DNA of 64,000 nucleotides from positions 434,001-498,000 of the forward strand of contig OY969693.1 of assembly GCA_963701995.1 (NCBI GenBank). The letters are read 5' to 3'. The stretch comes from Methanoflorens sp963701995 (GTDB taxonomy: Archaea; Halobacteriota; Bog-38; Methanoflorentales; Methanoflorentaceae). Positions 1 through 8,727 of this stretch are shown here, in pieces. The notes beneath the pieces were generated by a model. The model was given only the letters and a program-made list of their open reading frames with translations, had not been told where the DNA came from and searched no databases. Numbering within the stretch: position 1 is the stretch's first letter; each line of letters begins with the position of its first letter. Position numbers and translations under genes: made by a program.

Positions 1-1
1 A

Positions 2-682
2 GATGTGACCCGCAACCTATACAGCGTAAAGTTCGGCCTTGACATCGACTCTAATAGCGACGAAATAGCCTATCAGCTGGGGCTAATATCAGCCGAGGGC
101 ACCAAGCGCGTTATGCGGTACGCTTTTGAGCTGGCCACTCGAAGAGGGAGGCACCTATCGAGCGTCGACAAGATGAATGCGATGACGGACATTTATGGCT
201 TCTGGCGTCAAATATTCACCGAAACGGCCTTGCGTTATCCAGAAGTTAAGACCGATTTTAACCTTGTGGACGCAATGACGATGTGGCTGGTGAAGAATCC
301 TGAATGGTTTGACGTCGTTGTAGCTCCGAACTTGTTCGGCGATATCATAACAGACCTAGGAGCTATGGTCCAAGGGGGACTAGGGCTTGCTCCGGGCGGT
401 AACATAAACCCTGAAGGAACGTCAATGTTTGAGCCAATTCACGGATCGGCGCCAAAATATAGGGGTCTCAACAAAGTCAACCCGATTGCTACGATTTGGG
501 CAGGGGCAATGCTCCTTGAGAGTCTTGGTGAAATACAAGCTGCGAACGGCGTTATGAACGCTATTCAACGCAACCTCCGCGAACGCAAAGTGCGAACGTT
601 TGACCTTGGTGGCACCTCGACCACATCAGAAGTCGGTAGTGACATAGCGAGATACGTTGAAGGGCCCCGCAGCTCAGATTGA
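2..682 (+). CDS. isocitrate/isopropylmalate dehydrogenase family protein (C-terminal part)
   Basis: The gene is open at the window edge; about 227 C-terminal residues are visible of a family usually 325-370 long. It contains the divalent-metal Asp motif NLFGDIITD and the nucleotide-binding stretch MFEPIHGSAPKYRG, both typical of NAD(P)-dependent beta-decarboxylating dehydrogenases. 3-Isopropylmalate dehydrogenase (leucine synthesis) is the most likely role for an archaeon. The substrate-determining helix is not fully visible, so homoisocitrate, isocitrate or tartrate forms remain possible. A tRNA gene follows about 40 bases downstream with its own promoter. Confidence 0.85.
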   Translation, partial: DVTRNLYSVKFGLDIDSNSDEIAYQLGLISAEGTKRVMRYAFELATRRGRHLSSVDKMNAMTDIYGFWRQIFTETALRYPEVKTDFNLVDAMTMWLVKNPEWFDVVVAPNLFGDIITDLGAMVQGGLGLAPGGNINPEGTSMFEPIHGSAPKYRGLNKVNPIATIWAGAMLLESLGEIQAANGVMNAIQRNLRERKVRTFDLGGTSTTSEVGSDIARYVEGPRSSD

Positions 683-689
683 ATACCGA

Positions 690-697
690 TTTATACC
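690..697 (+). promoter_or_regulatory. TATA box of tRNA-Arg
   Basis: TTTATACC lies 24-31 bases before the first base of the tRNA, the spacing expected of an archaeal TATA element (box A). Confidence 0.6.
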
Positions 698-720
698 CTT
701 AAGCACATAGAGATACGCGA

Positions 721-792
721 GTCCTGGTGGGGTAGTGGATATCCTATGAGCCTGCGGAGCTCAAGACTCGGGTTCAAATCCCGGCCGGGACG
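721..792 (+). tRNA. tRNA-Arg (anticodon GCG)
   Basis: The sequence folds into a full cloverleaf. The acceptor GTCCTGG pairs with CCGGGAC with one G-U. The anticodon stem TGAGC/GCTCA has loop CTGCGGA, giving anticodon GCG at 754-756, and the T arm contains TTCAAAT. CCA is not encoded. No intron is seen. It would read CGC and CGU codons. Confidence 0.93.
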
Positions 793-887
793 CTCTGTTT
801 TTGCGCGAAAATATGTATCTTGGAGCGCAGACCAAGATCATTGCCCCTTGAGTGGAGTGGGATTTTTGCACGCCCATAAGGCTATGC

Positions 888-1508
888 TTAGGCCTTTCCA
901 GCCGGCGGAAAGTGCATGTTGAAACTGTAGCCAAAGGCTTCTAACCCGAGTCTCTGGTAAAACTTATGGCTACCCTCTCTGTGCACGCTGCTTGAGAGAA
1001 TCACCCGAAAACATCCTCGGGCTCGCGCAAGACCTATTGCGTGTTGCATCAATGTCGCACCAATGCTCGACTTTCGAGCTCGTTCATCTACCACGACGTT
1101 CTCAATAACTGCCCAAGGCCTGCCACCGTGTGACAGGTTAGGGATGATTGAGATCGCTATAGTGCCGACAATAGCCCCAGCTGATTCGGCCACAAACACA
1201 TAGCTGTCCGGGCTTCGTTTGATTTCCGAAAATGCATCATAATGTGCCGGGAGCCGCTCTTTTCTGTTCTCTGAAGCTTGATCCGTGTTTGAGAAGAGTT
1301 GGGCGTACAGCTCTAAAATGCATTGCAAATCGTCTAAGGTTGCTTCTCGTACTACCAGATTATCTCGTTGTGGCCGCTGAGTGGATCCCAAATTTGCATC
1401 CTCCGCCGTAAGTCGCGGGACTTTGAGTGCCGAATTCGTACAACCAGCGGTTACATCGAACCTGGGCTTGTTTTGGACGAGCCTAGAGAGACGAGCTGCT
1501 GATTGCAC
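888..1508 (-). CDS. GNAT family N-acetyltransferase
   Basis: From about residue 50 the protein has the GNAT fold: VVREATLDDL for strand 1 and helix 1, then a core strand and acetyl-CoA loop around VVDERARKSSIGATLM, where the usual Q/RxxGxG/A pattern appears as RKSSIGA. A C-terminal FYQRLGLEAFG motif closes the domain. The first about 50 residues precede the domain, so translation may begin further in, for example at a TTG codon. The gene starts four bases after cofE ends, suggesting co-transcription. The acceptor substrate is unknown. Confidence 0.75.
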   Translation of the reverse strand: MQSAARLSRLVQNKPRFDVTAGCTNSALKVPRLTAEDANLGSTQRPQRDNLVVREATLDDLQCILELYAQLFSNTDQASENRKERLPAHYDAFSEIKRSPDSYVFVAESAGAIVGTIAISIIPNLSHGGRPWAVIENVVVDERARKSSIGATLMQHAIGLARARGCFRVILSSSVHREGSHKFYQRLGLEAFGYSFNMHFPPAGKA

Positions 1509-1511
1509 TGG

Positions 1512-2276
1512 CTACGCTTTGCTCTGTCTATTTGCATCCCTAATTGCTTGCCGTATTATGTCCGTTTCTTCAGAGCGAAACACGGGACAGTCGCGATCCT
1601 CATAGCTGATACCCCGCACGATAACGATCGGGGTACCTCCCGCGCCCTCGCCCATCATGAGGTTGGCCAGACCAGCTACTTCGTCCCCAACACCTTCGTT
1701 GGTTATTTCTAGCGCTTTCCCTTCAAGGTCTTTCACGCCGCGCCAGTCCTTCATCGCAGCAATTCCGGCAAACCCTATGCCGACTCCGGTTTGTCCTTCG
1801 CGAAAAGACCTACCGCAGGTATCGGTGATTATCACAGCTACGTTTTTGCCGAATCGGTCTTTTATTCGATCGCGCAGCTTACGTGCATTTTCAGAGGGGT
1901 CATCTGGAAGGAGCAAAACAAAACCTTCGGCCACGTTGGAGCGATCCAACCCAGCATTGACACAGACCTGACCAAACTTGCTCACCACAAGAAAAAACGG
2001 TTTCTCGATCAGGATCTCAGTGGTTTCGCCGAGCACGGCTTCGATGAAGCGGGGATCCTCGTGAAGTCGTTCAGCGATCCTACAAGCCCGCTCACTGGGG
2101 GAGAATGTTTCCAAGCTCTCCATCAATCCTTCAGCCTTTGAGATAATCGTCGAGGCAATGACAACGACGTCCCCGTCGCGAAGGTCAGCGTCCTGCAAAA
2201 AATCTGTTATGTCGTCCCCACCTTTTACTCGAGGGACATTGTCGACCGTAAATGCTTCAATTCTCACGCGAACCAC
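1512..2276 (-). CDS. cofE: coenzyme F420-0:L-glutamate ligase CofE
   Basis: CofE adds gamma-linked glutamates to F420-0 in a GTP- and metal-dependent reaction in the cytoplasm, producing F420-2. The 254-residue length matches archaeal CofE. The central motif TDTCGRSFREGQTGVGIG and the later DEVAGLANLMMGEG are family hallmarks. Translation begins at a GTG. Its presence implies F420-dependent metabolism, consistent with a methanogen-type euryarchaeon. The acetyltransferase gene lies four bases downstream on the same strand. Confidence 0.93.
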   Translation of the reverse strand: MVRVRIEAFTVDNVPRVKGGDDITDFLQDADLRDGDVVVIASTIISKAEGLMESLETFSPSERACRIAERLHEDPRFIEAVLGETTEILIEKPFFLVVSKFGQVCVNAGLDRSNVAEGFVLLLPDDPSENARKLRDRIKDRFGKNVAVIITDTCGRSFREGQTGVGIGFAGIAAMKDWRGVKDLEGKALEITNEGVGDEVAGLANLMMGEGAGGTPIVIVRGISYEDRDCPVFRSEETDIIRQAIRDANRQSKA

Positions 2277-2434
2277 AAGCGGCTTGCACCCATCGGCAGT
2301 ACCCAGAAGGAATATTTATCGTCTGAATAGCTTATACCTCGGTGTGGCGGCGCATGATGAGAGTTACCCCCACCGAGCACAAGATGAAGAGAAGACCTGT
2401 CTGATGCCGTCAATCCACTTCAGCCTAAGCCGGC

Positions 2435-2845
2435 TTACTCGATAGAAATAAGCTTCTTGTCAGCGATTCCAATCTTAGGCAGGTGAACTTCGAGCACGCC
2501 ATTGAAGAAGCTTGCGCGAGCGGCAGCATCATCGATGTTCATAGGGAGCTTGATAGAGCGGTAATATTCGCGCGGCGCGCGTTCCCTTATGAGGTGTTCA
2601 TCGTCCTCATATTTTGAAGTGCGTTCCGCCGTGATTTCCACCATGTCGCTGCTGCCTTCAAGCCTGACGTCGTCCTTGCTAACTCCTGGAAGATCAACCA
2701 AAACAACGATTTCCCCAGGGAGGTCGATGAGGTCGACGGGCGGCGTTGAGGTCATTGGTCCTACGTACTCGTCGTGGTCATCCTCCAAGAGCCCATCCAT
2801 CTTGCTACGGATATTGCTCAGCGGGCTTATTTCCTTCCAAGACAT
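2435..2845 (-). CDS. hsp20: Hsp20/alpha-crystallin small heat shock protein
   Basis: This 136-residue protein has an alpha-crystallin domain at about residues 35-125. It includes the conserved DLPGVSKDDVRLE segment and the late beta-strand ending in GVLEVHLPK, which corresponds to the GVL motif. The C-terminus ends with KLISIE, resembling the I-x-I tail that docks neighbouring subunits. Small heat shock proteins act as ATP-independent holdases in the cytoplasm. The gene stands alone with its own upstream TATA-like element. Confidence 0.9.
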   Translation of the reverse strand: MSWKEISPLSNIRSKMDGLLEDDHDEYVGPMTSTPPVDLIDLPGEIVVLVDLPGVSKDDVRLEGSSDMVEITAERTSKYEDDEHLIRERAPREYYRSIKLPMNIDDAAARASFFNGVLEVHLPKIGIADKKLISIE

Positions 2846-2876
2846 GTCAACTTCTCCGCACTTCTTTTCTCGGTGC

Positions 2877-2888
2877 AGATATAAAACA
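2877..2888 (-). promoter_or_regulatory. TATA-like element of hsp20
   Basis: On the minus strand TTTTATAT lies about 33-40 bases before the hsp20 ATG, leaving a short 5' leader. Confidence 0.45.
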
Positions 2889-3248
2889 ATATGCTATTTG
2901 TCCTGTCAGTCCCGCATTAAGCGGCATTTCTGACTGAACTTATGCCAGCACAGCGTCTTAAGGGCTCAAATGGAAAATGGCCAAGATGCAATATTAGAGC
3001 GATTCGCGCACGAAATAATCTTTTTGCCGCGCCACGAGTCAGACCAAAAAGATTTTATTGCTTTAGCTTGTTTAAAGATTGACGTCTCGCTTAAGCGATT
3101 TTGAGTTATACACGCGGCCGAATTTTCACGAGGTCGTTCGAGACTCAAAAATGATTGTCTTGAGACAAAGAGACAGAATCGCCGAAAAAGCAAAATTTAT
3201 TGCATAGCAAATCTCGCAGAAGAATTCGAACTATTTTGGAGGTGAAAA
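2889..3248. other. intergenic spacer between hsp20 and the first fasciclin gene
   Basis: No convincing gene is seen. The right end holds the fasciclin promoter: AAATTTATTG at about 3193-3202, and a strong Shine-Dalgarno sequence GGAGGTG at 3238-3244. The rest is unassigned AT-leaning spacer. Confidence 0.5.
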
Positions 3249-3893
3249 ATGGTCAGTAAAAAGTCCTTTTCTGCTGTGTTGGCATCGTTAGTGATTCTAA
3301 GTGTCATAGCTGGAACCACTATCGCATCAGCGCAAACCGCGGTAGTAGTGACTCCTGCGACGACGATCATAGTGACCGCACAAGAAACGCCCACGCTGTC
3401 CGATTTTGTGAAATATCTTAACGCAACAAACCTGACAGCTGCGCTGAACGACACTACCAAAAACTACACAGTTTTCGCACCGGATAACGCTGCTTTTAAC
3501 AAAATTAACAATACGACGCTTGCCGCTTTAGCAAACAATACGACGCAGCTCGCATCGATCCTCAAGAGCCACGTCGTAGTGGGTCAAGTCAATCTCACGA
3601 CAAACGGAAGCGCTCAAACGCTCGCAGGAAACACGATTACTTGGACAACCAATGGCACCAAAGTGCAACTCGCCGGCGGCACTAACGCCACTGTAATTAC
3701 AAAGAACATTAAGACAAGTAACGGCGTGATAAACATCATCGATTCTGTGCTGATACCACCTGCCGGAGGAGGAACAGCGACTGCATCAGCAACAGCGAGC
3801 GGAGGATTCCTCGGCTTGCCGGGCTTTGAGGCAGTGTACGCAGTAGCAGGACTCTTGGCTGTGGCGTATCTGGTGATGCGGCGTAGGAAGTAA
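3249..3893 (+). CDS. secreted fasciclin (FAS1) domain protein with PGF-CTERM anchor
   Basis: A signal peptide (about residues 1-28, ending ASA) is followed by one FAS1 domain at about residues 45-172, with the H1 motif YTVFAPDNAAF and H2 motif GVINIIDSVLIPP. Many N-x-S/T sequons suggest N-glycosylation. The C-terminus has a short Ala/Thr/Ser stretch, then LPGFEAVYA, a hydrophobic helix and MRRRK, the pattern of the PGF-CTERM signal processed by archaeosortase A. The protein is therefore probably lipid-anchored on the outer cell surface and adhesive. It is the first of a tandem pair and has a strong GGAGGTG ribosome site. Confidence 0.9.
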   Translation: MVSKKSFSAVLASLVILSVIAGTTIASAQTAVVVTPATTIIVTAQETPTLSDFVKYLNATNLTAALNDTTKNYTVFAPDNAAFNKINNTTLAALANNTTQLASILKSHVVVGQVNLTTNGSAQTLAGNTITWTTNGTKVQLAGGTNATVITKNIKTSNGVINIIDSVLIPPAGGGTATASATASGGFLGLPGFEAVYAVAGLLAVAYLVMRRRK

Positions 3894-3914
3894 GCTCTTA
3901 AAGCTGCATATCTT

Positions 3915-3954
3915 GTGAGTCTAGCACTCGGCTAGATTCACGCCTCTTTTTTTT
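3915..3954 (+). terminator. hairpin plus T-run after the first fasciclin gene
   Basis: GTGAGTCTAGC at 3915-3925 pairs with GCTAGATTCAC at 3931-3941 (one G-U) around a 5-base loop. Eight Ts follow at 3947-3954. A related hairpin follows the second fasciclin gene. Confidence 0.75.
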
Positions 3955-4082
3955 CTTTTCTGACTCACGGAAACTCGAGAGATAATAGCTGTGAGCGGTT
4001 AGTTGTGCTCTTTGGGACACAGTCACGCGGCTGCAGGGCCGTTCGCTGTTGCTATCTGGTGATGCCGCTGTGGAGAAAAAGC

Positions 4083-4095
4083 AAAGTTTATTGCC
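4083..4095 (+). promoter_or_regulatory. promoter of the second fasciclin gene
   Basis: AAAGTTTATTGCC is nearly identical to the AAATTTATTGCA element in front of the first fasciclin gene. In both cases GAGGTGAAAAATGG marks the start. The whole unit, including regulation, appears duplicated. Confidence 0.55.
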
Positions 4096-4146
4096 TATGT
4101 GAGGTCATAACTCAAAGAAAGCCTAAGTGAATTTTAGAGGTGAAAA

Positions 4147-4794
4147 ATGGTCAGCAAGAAGCTCTTTTCTGCTGCGGTGGCGGCCTTAATGATTCTCTCT
4201 ACTATCGCAGTATCAAGTGTCGCTTTCGCGCAAGCGCAAACCACGACTGCGACGGCAAAACCTACCCAGACTATAGCACAAATTGCAGAGAACAACACGA
4301 ACTTGACAACACTTGTGAGCCTGCTGAAGAAGGCAAACCTTACCAGCGTGTTGAGTGGCCCGGGGAACTTCACAGTCTTCGCACCTGACAACGCGGCTTT
4401 TGCCAAGGTTAACGCATCCACTCTCGCGAATTTGCAAAATAACTCAACGGCGCTACAGAGCTTGCTACTTTATCACGTCATCCCCACGAAACTGCTCAAG
4501 AGCAACTTTACCGGTAGTGGCACGCTAACGACGCTCAACGGTTTGTCCCTACCCTACTCTGTCAACGGCACCACATTAATGGTTGGCAACGCCACGGTAA
4601 CCAAAGCGGATATTAATGCGACAAACGGCGTAATTCACGTCATCGACAGCGTGTTAGTACCGCCCTCAACGACGGCGGCGACGGCCTCAGCAACAGCGAG
4701 CGGAGGATTCCTTGGCTTGCCGGGCTTTGAGGCGGTGTACGCAGTAACAGGGTTGTTGGTTGTTGCATATTTAGTGATGCGGCGTAGGCGATAA
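4147..4794 (+). CDS. secreted fasciclin (FAS1) domain protein with PGF-CTERM anchor, paralogue
   Basis: This is a 215-residue paralogue of the gene just upstream. It has a signal peptide to about residue 28 (SVAFAQA), a FAS1 domain with FTVFAPDNAAF and GVIHVIDSVLVPP, several glycosylation sequons, and the same C-terminal LPGFEAVYAV plus membrane helix and MRRRR. The tails of the two proteins are almost identical, while the FAS1 domains have diverged. It is likely a surface adhesin displayed by archaeosortase processing. Confidence 0.9.
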   Translation: MVSKKLFSAAVAALMILSTIAVSSVAFAQAQTTTATAKPTQTIAQIAENNTNLTTLVSLLKKANLTSVLSGPGNFTVFAPDNAAFAKVNASTLANLQNNSTALQSLLLYHVIPTKLLKSNFTGSGTLTTLNGLSLPYSVNGTTLMVGNATVTKADINATNGVIHVIDSVLVPPSTTAATASATASGGFLGLPGFEAVYAVTGLLVVAYLVMRRRR

Positions 4795-4813
4795 GCTTTT
4801 TAGCCACATACGC

Positions 4814-4858
4814 AGGTGAGTCTAGCACTTAGCTGGACTTGCCGCTTTATTTCTTTTT
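4814..4858 (+). terminator. hairpin plus T-rich run after the second fasciclin gene
   Basis: GTGAGTCTAGC at 4816-4826 faces GCTGGACTTGC at 4832-4842, pairing with several G-U pairs. TTTATTTCTTTTT follows. It is homologous to the hairpin behind the first copy. Confidence 0.6.
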
Positions 4859-4917
4859 ACTCTAGAGCTCTGCGAGCACACATTGCGCGGACACCAAAGC
4901 TATTTGCATGGTGCTCG

Positions 4918-5865
4918 TCACTGTTGATCCTGAATCCATTTATAAAGGTGCTGTAAGCCCGTTTTCATATCGATTTTGGGCTGCCAGCCAAACGAGGCAA
5001 AAAGCGATACGTCAGCCTGCGTTGACTCAATGTCGCCTTCCCAAGACTTGCCGCCAGTGCGATAGACATCGGGACCTAGGCCCATCAACTTGCAGATTAG
5101 TATGGCAATCTCGTTGACGGTGGTGGCGCTACCGCTGCCTATGTTGTACGCATCGCCCGGGATCCCTTTGTCGTATGCAAGTACGAAGGCGTCAATCGCA
5201 TCATCTATATACACGTAATCTTTCTTCTGGAGTCCTGTACCAAGGATTTCAAGAGTGCTACCATCCCTCTGCAGCTTCCTTATAAGGTCGTACATGACGC
5301 CTTTGGCATTGCCTGGCCCATAGACATTATAAAGACGAAGAGAGATCGTTGGCAGTCCCAAAATGCCGTTAAATGCAGAACAATAAAGCTCGCCAGCAGC
5401 TTTGGAAGCGCCGTAGAAGGAAACAGGATGTAGAGAATGAGCTTCTGTGGTCGGGACTGAAGCGGTTCCGTAGACTGTACTCGTCGAGGCATAAATGAAA
5501 CGAGCGTCCGAGGCGCAAGACAAGACGTTGAACGTGCCTTGCGCGTTGACGCGGAAGTCGTAAGCCGGATCTCGCGTCGAATCAGGCACCTTGGTTTGCG
5601 CTGCGAGATGAAAGATGCCGTCAGGTTTAACGATACTCGCCTGAAGTCTCTCCAAATCGAGGATATCCCCTTCTATAAACTCAAAATTTGGGTGAACGCA
5701 CTGTGGTTGGACTAAGTCGTAGCCAGTGACGATATGTCCGTTACTAAGGAGACGACCAACCAAGTGGGTACCGATAAACCCACTGCAACCCGTCACAAAA
5801 AACTCTAGACTACGTTCGTGTGCTTCAGCCTCCGCATCAAGAATCAAAAGCTCCTCTAGGCTCAT
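4918..5865 (-). CDS. NAD-dependent epimerase/dehydratase (UDP-sugar epimerase type)
   Basis: This extended short-chain dehydrogenase has the Rossmann motif VTGCSGFIG near residue 24 and the catalytic pair in YGASK (YxxxK). The STSTVYG segment supplies the active-site Ser/Thr. NVYGPG and the DYVYIDD region are typical of nucleotide-sugar 4-epimerases and dehydratases. It probably supplies sugar nucleotides for surface glycans, in keeping with glmM just upstream on the same strand. About 20 residues precede the Rossmann strand, so the true start could be slightly downstream. Confidence 0.85.
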   Translation of the reverse strand: MSLEELLILDAEAEAHERSLEFFVTGCSGFIGTHLVGRLLSNGHIVTGYDLVQPQCVHPNFEFIEGDILDLERLQASIVKPDGIFHLAAQTKVPDSTRDPAYDFRVNAQGTFNVLSCASDARFIYASTSTVYGTASVPTTEAHSLHPVSFYGASKAAGELYCSAFNGILGLPTISLRLYNVYGPGNAKGVMYDLIRKLQRDGSTLEILGTGLQKKDYVYIDDAIDAFVLAYDKGIPGDAYNIGSGSATTVNEIAILICKLMGLGPDVYRTGGKSWEGDIESTQADVSLFASFGWQPKIDMKTGLQHLYKWIQDQQ

Positions 5866-5905
5866 ATCTCACCAGACCAGATAATTCGATTCATGCGCTC
5901 TAGCA

Positions 5906-7228
5906 TCAGCAGCCTTTGGTCAGTTGCTTACCTGCTTCTAGGAGGTCTCTGGCTCTTCGCTTCGTTTCAGCTTCGACAAAAATTCGGATGATTGGCTCAG
6001 TCCCAGAGGGGCGTATCAGTAGCCAACCATCGTCATACCAAACCTTTACGCCATCGGTTGTGTCGATGTTTCCTTCGACAGATGAACGAATGTGTTGCAT
6101 TGTTGCATCCCGATCACTACAGGTGACTTTCGTCTTGTCCATATATCGTTTGGGAATTTCTTTGACGAGTTCGGAGATTTTCTTGCGACGCTCGGTCATT
6201 ATTTCAAGTACCTTCGCTACCGTCATCGCCCCATCTCGGCAGTATTGATGTTCAGGGAAGATGATACCCCCGTTGCCTTCTCCCCCTATCACTGCATTCA
6301 CTTGCATCATCATCCTCGCGACGTAGATGCTCCCGACAGGAGTCCATATGACGTGACCGCCAGCTGCTTCAGCCACGTCGACTATCCGCTGCGATGAGCT
6401 GACAGGTGTGACGACGGGGCCTACTTTCTTAGAGAGAACGTGCTTGACGATAATTGCGAGCAGCACGTCTTCATTGACGAAAATCCCCTTCTCGTCGATA
6501 AAAACCGCTCGATCGGCATCTCCGTCGTGTGCAACACCCAAATCGGCGCCGTTCGAGAGGACGATCTTTCCAAGATCGGTAAGCACGTCCTCTGTCGGTT
6601 CTGGATTTCTACTCGGGAAGGTGCCGTCGATCTGCGCATTAATCGTCGTGACTTTGCAGTTGAGCTTGCTCAGCAAGAAGGGCGTAACAATGCTGCCCGC
6701 CCCACAGCCAGTATCGACGGCCACAGCGAACCCGCGCTTTTTAATGTCCGGGGCGTTCACCTTTCCCGTAATACCTTCAATGTAAGCGGGTATCACGTTG
6801 GTGTCCGAAAGTTCCCCAGTCTCTCGCCAGTCAGCAAGCCTGAGGCCACCTTTGAAATATACGTCTTCAACAGCAAGTTCTCCTTCACTTGCGAATTCCG
6901 TTCCATCTCCTGCGATCAGTTTTAGCCCATTGTATTCGCGCGGATTGTGCGATGCGGTGATCACGATTCCCGCGTCGGCGTTGTCGCGCACGAAGTACTG
7001 CACCGCAGGAGTCGGCGCTATGCCGAGATTTATGACCTTGCAACCCGTTGCGAGCAGTCCGGCGACGGCCGCGTGACTGAGCATACTACCGGACACGCGC
7101 GTATCCTGTCCGACCGCCACAGTGCCCCTCGTAAGTGTTCCCAGGCTCATCGCCAGCCGCAGGGCGAGCTCTACAGTAACATCCTGGTTTACTATCCCCC
7201 GCACACCGTTCGTTCCAAAAAGCCTCAT
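5906..7228 (-). CDS. glmM: phosphoglucosamine mutase / phosphomannomutase family GlmM
   Basis: The 440-residue protein is an alpha-D-phosphohexomutase. The phosphoserine loop TASHNPREYNG places the catalytic Ser near residue 93. The metal loop is DGDADR, the sugar loop GEGNGG, and the phosphate-binding loop RPSGTEPIIR near the C-terminus. It most likely converts glucosamine-6-phosphate to glucosamine-1-phosphate, feeding UDP-GlcNAc for glycoprotein glycans. The start MRLFGTNGVRG matches the family N-terminus exactly. The epimerase gene follows with a 40-base gap. Confidence 0.92.
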   Translation of the reverse strand: MRLFGTNGVRGIVNQDVTVELALRLAMSLGTLTRGTVAVGQDTRVSGSMLSHAAVAGLLATGCKVINLGIAPTPAVQYFVRDNADAGIVITASHNPREYNGLKLIAGDGTEFASEGELAVEDVYFKGGLRLADWRETGELSDTNVIPAYIEGITGKVNAPDIKKRGFAVAVDTGCGAGSIVTPFLLSKLNCKVTTINAQIDGTFPSRNPEPTEDVLTDLGKIVLSNGADLGVAHDGDADRAVFIDEKGIFVNEDVLLAIIVKHVLSKKVGPVVTPVSSSQRIVDVAEAAGGHVIWTPVGSIYVARMMMQVNAVIGGEGNGGIIFPEHQYCRDGAMTVAKVLEIMTERRKKISELVKEIPKRYMDKTKVTCSDRDATMQHIRSSVEGNIDTTDGVKVWYDDGWLLIRPSGTEPIIRIFVEAETKRRARDLLEAGKQLTKGC

Positions 7229-7322
7229 GATCAGACCCCTCTACGTCTTGTAGAAAGAATAAGTGCCGCTCGAATGAAACGCGAGCCTGTTATCATGAAC
7301 TCGTCATTAGCGCGTGCCGCTC

Positions 7323-8093
7323 TCATATTCCCACCCATTTGTCACCCCGTTCAGTAAGTTCCTTTTTCCAAATGGGAACTTCTTTCTTGATCCGTTCTAT
7401 TGCATCCCTTAGTGCCTTAAAGCCCTCTTGTCGATGTGCCGCCGCAACCACGATGTACACGATGTCTTCGCCTTTCTTGACACGGCCTGATTTATGGTAT
7501 ATCTTTGCGTCGACGATGCCCTCTATTGCCATCAAATCGCGCGCGATTGAAGAGATTCGCTGCTGAGCTTCTCCTTCGTAGATGTCAAATTCAAGGGCTA
7601 ACGCTTCTCCGCGGACAACTCCTGTGAACGTGAGTATCGCTCCGGCTTTGTGAATATCAGGGTGTGCGCGCACGGCTCTTACGAGTGCACCGAGCGTTAT
7701 CCATTCCGGTGCAGTCGCAAGCGACTCGAACTGTTTTTCGAAGTTCAGAGAAGGCTCTAATCGCGCCTCGTAAACCTCTTGAAAAGATGCAATTCTTGAT
7801 GCAAGCGCACTGCCCACAACAACAGCAAAATCAATGTCTTCTCGTTCCGCTAACTGATCGAGCTCTCGTGCGATCTCATTTGCATCAATAGCGCGCTGCG
7901 TCAGAACGTATCTTGTGGGTGACTGTATCGAAAGCAGGTCGCTTGCGACTTTTCTCGTGAATGACGCCGGCTTAGCCTTGTGTTCCTCGCGGAGCGACGC
8001 CACCTTGTAGCGACGAGCAAGTTCGGCAAGGAAGCGCTCACGCTGTTTTTCTTCACCTGTGAGTGAAACAACCCTCACATGCTCATAGAACAC
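7323..8093 (-). CDS. moaE: MobB-like/MoaE fusion: molybdopterin synthase catalytic subunit
   Basis: Residues from about 125 to the end match MoaE: FTGVVRGEA, AHRQEGF and the active-site lysine segment PIWKKELTERGDKWV. MoaE transfers sulfur from MoaD thiocarboxylate to precursor Z, making molybdopterin. The N-terminal about 110 residues resemble a degenerate MobB-like GTPase region, but no P-loop (GxxxxGK[ST]) is present, so nucleotide binding is doubtful. No moaD or moaA is seen nearby. Confidence 0.85.
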   Translation of the reverse strand: MFYEHVRVVSLTGEEKQRERFLAELARRYKVASLREEHKAKPASFTRKVASDLLSIQSPTRYVLTQRAIDANEIARELDQLAEREDIDFAVVVGSALASRIASFQEVYEARLEPSLNFEKQFESLATAPEWITLGALVRAVRAHPDIHKAGAILTFTGVVRGEALALEFDIYEGEAQQRISSIARDLMAIEGIVDAKIYHKSGRVKKGEDIVYIVVAAAHRQEGFKALRDAIERIKKEVPIWKKELTERGDKWVGI

Positions 8094-8329
8094 AACAAGG
8101 GCATAAATACATATTGATCGCAGCCAACCGAGCTGAGCTCATTAATGCCATCAGAGAGCACGCTAGCGCCCTCGTTACGCTGTCCGAACAGCTCAGATAG
8201 ATCGGCCGAAAATTCATTTAGGTCGCCATGCGCGCGGACAAAAAACGCAGACCCGGTCCCTCCACCTGCTCACGGCAGACGTGCATAAGACTAGCTTGCC
8301 TTGACTTGCGCCCGAGGACACTCAGCGCC

Positions 8330-8491
8330 TCAGTGCTCTACGAACTTAATTCGCCCTGCGCAGTGAGAGCAGACCCATAGAGCGCTTTCTCCTTTTTTTT
8401 CGCGTCTTAGGATTTTGATTCGACCTACTTCTGACTTTTCGAAGCGGCGCTGACAAAGTTTACAAACTGTAGTCGTGTCCTGTCGTCCCAT
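8330..8491 (-). CDS. small zinc-ribbon-like protein
   Basis: A 53-residue product starts at the internal ATG, preceded by GGGAG. It carries two Cys pairs, CKLC near residue 10 and CSHC near residue 39, separated by a basic segment, which suggests one zinc ribbon. The frame can be extended upstream by 11 residues, but the internal start has the better ribosome site. Its function is unknown; small archaeal zinc ribbons often bind nucleic acid or larger protein complexes. Confidence 0.45.
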   Translation of the reverse strand: MGRQDTTTVCKLCQRRFEKSEVGRIKILRREKKGESALWVCSHCAGRIKFVEH

Positions 8492-8558
8492 GCTGTGCTC
8501 CCAGAACAATCGACTGCTATACACGCTGCAGTCAAAACTCGGGTAGTAGTAGAAGGAT

Positions 8559-8578
8559 CAAGTACTAAATAATACTTG
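8559..8578. promoter_or_regulatory. inverted repeat upstream of rtcA
   Basis: CAAGTA at 8559-8564 and TACTTG at 8573-8578 form a perfect 6-base inverted repeat around an AT-rich 8-base centre. It lies about 150 bases before rtcA and about 70 bases before the small zinc-ribbon gene. It could be an operator, or chance. Confidence 0.3.
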
Positions 8579-8727
8579 CTTGACGGTTTACTACACGTCA
8601 ACTGCCCGCCGCAATCTGCAGCAACCGCCAGCGATTTGTTGAGTCGATGTTGATCGACTTGAGACTCACGTTCCACGAGTTGCAGATCACCAGTAGTTTT
8701 TCATATTTTCAGCTTACGTAAATAGTG

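Noticed and set aside
2966..3193. 75-codon minus-strand frame before the fasciclin gene
   Set aside because: It covers the promoter region, has skewed composition and no ribosome site.
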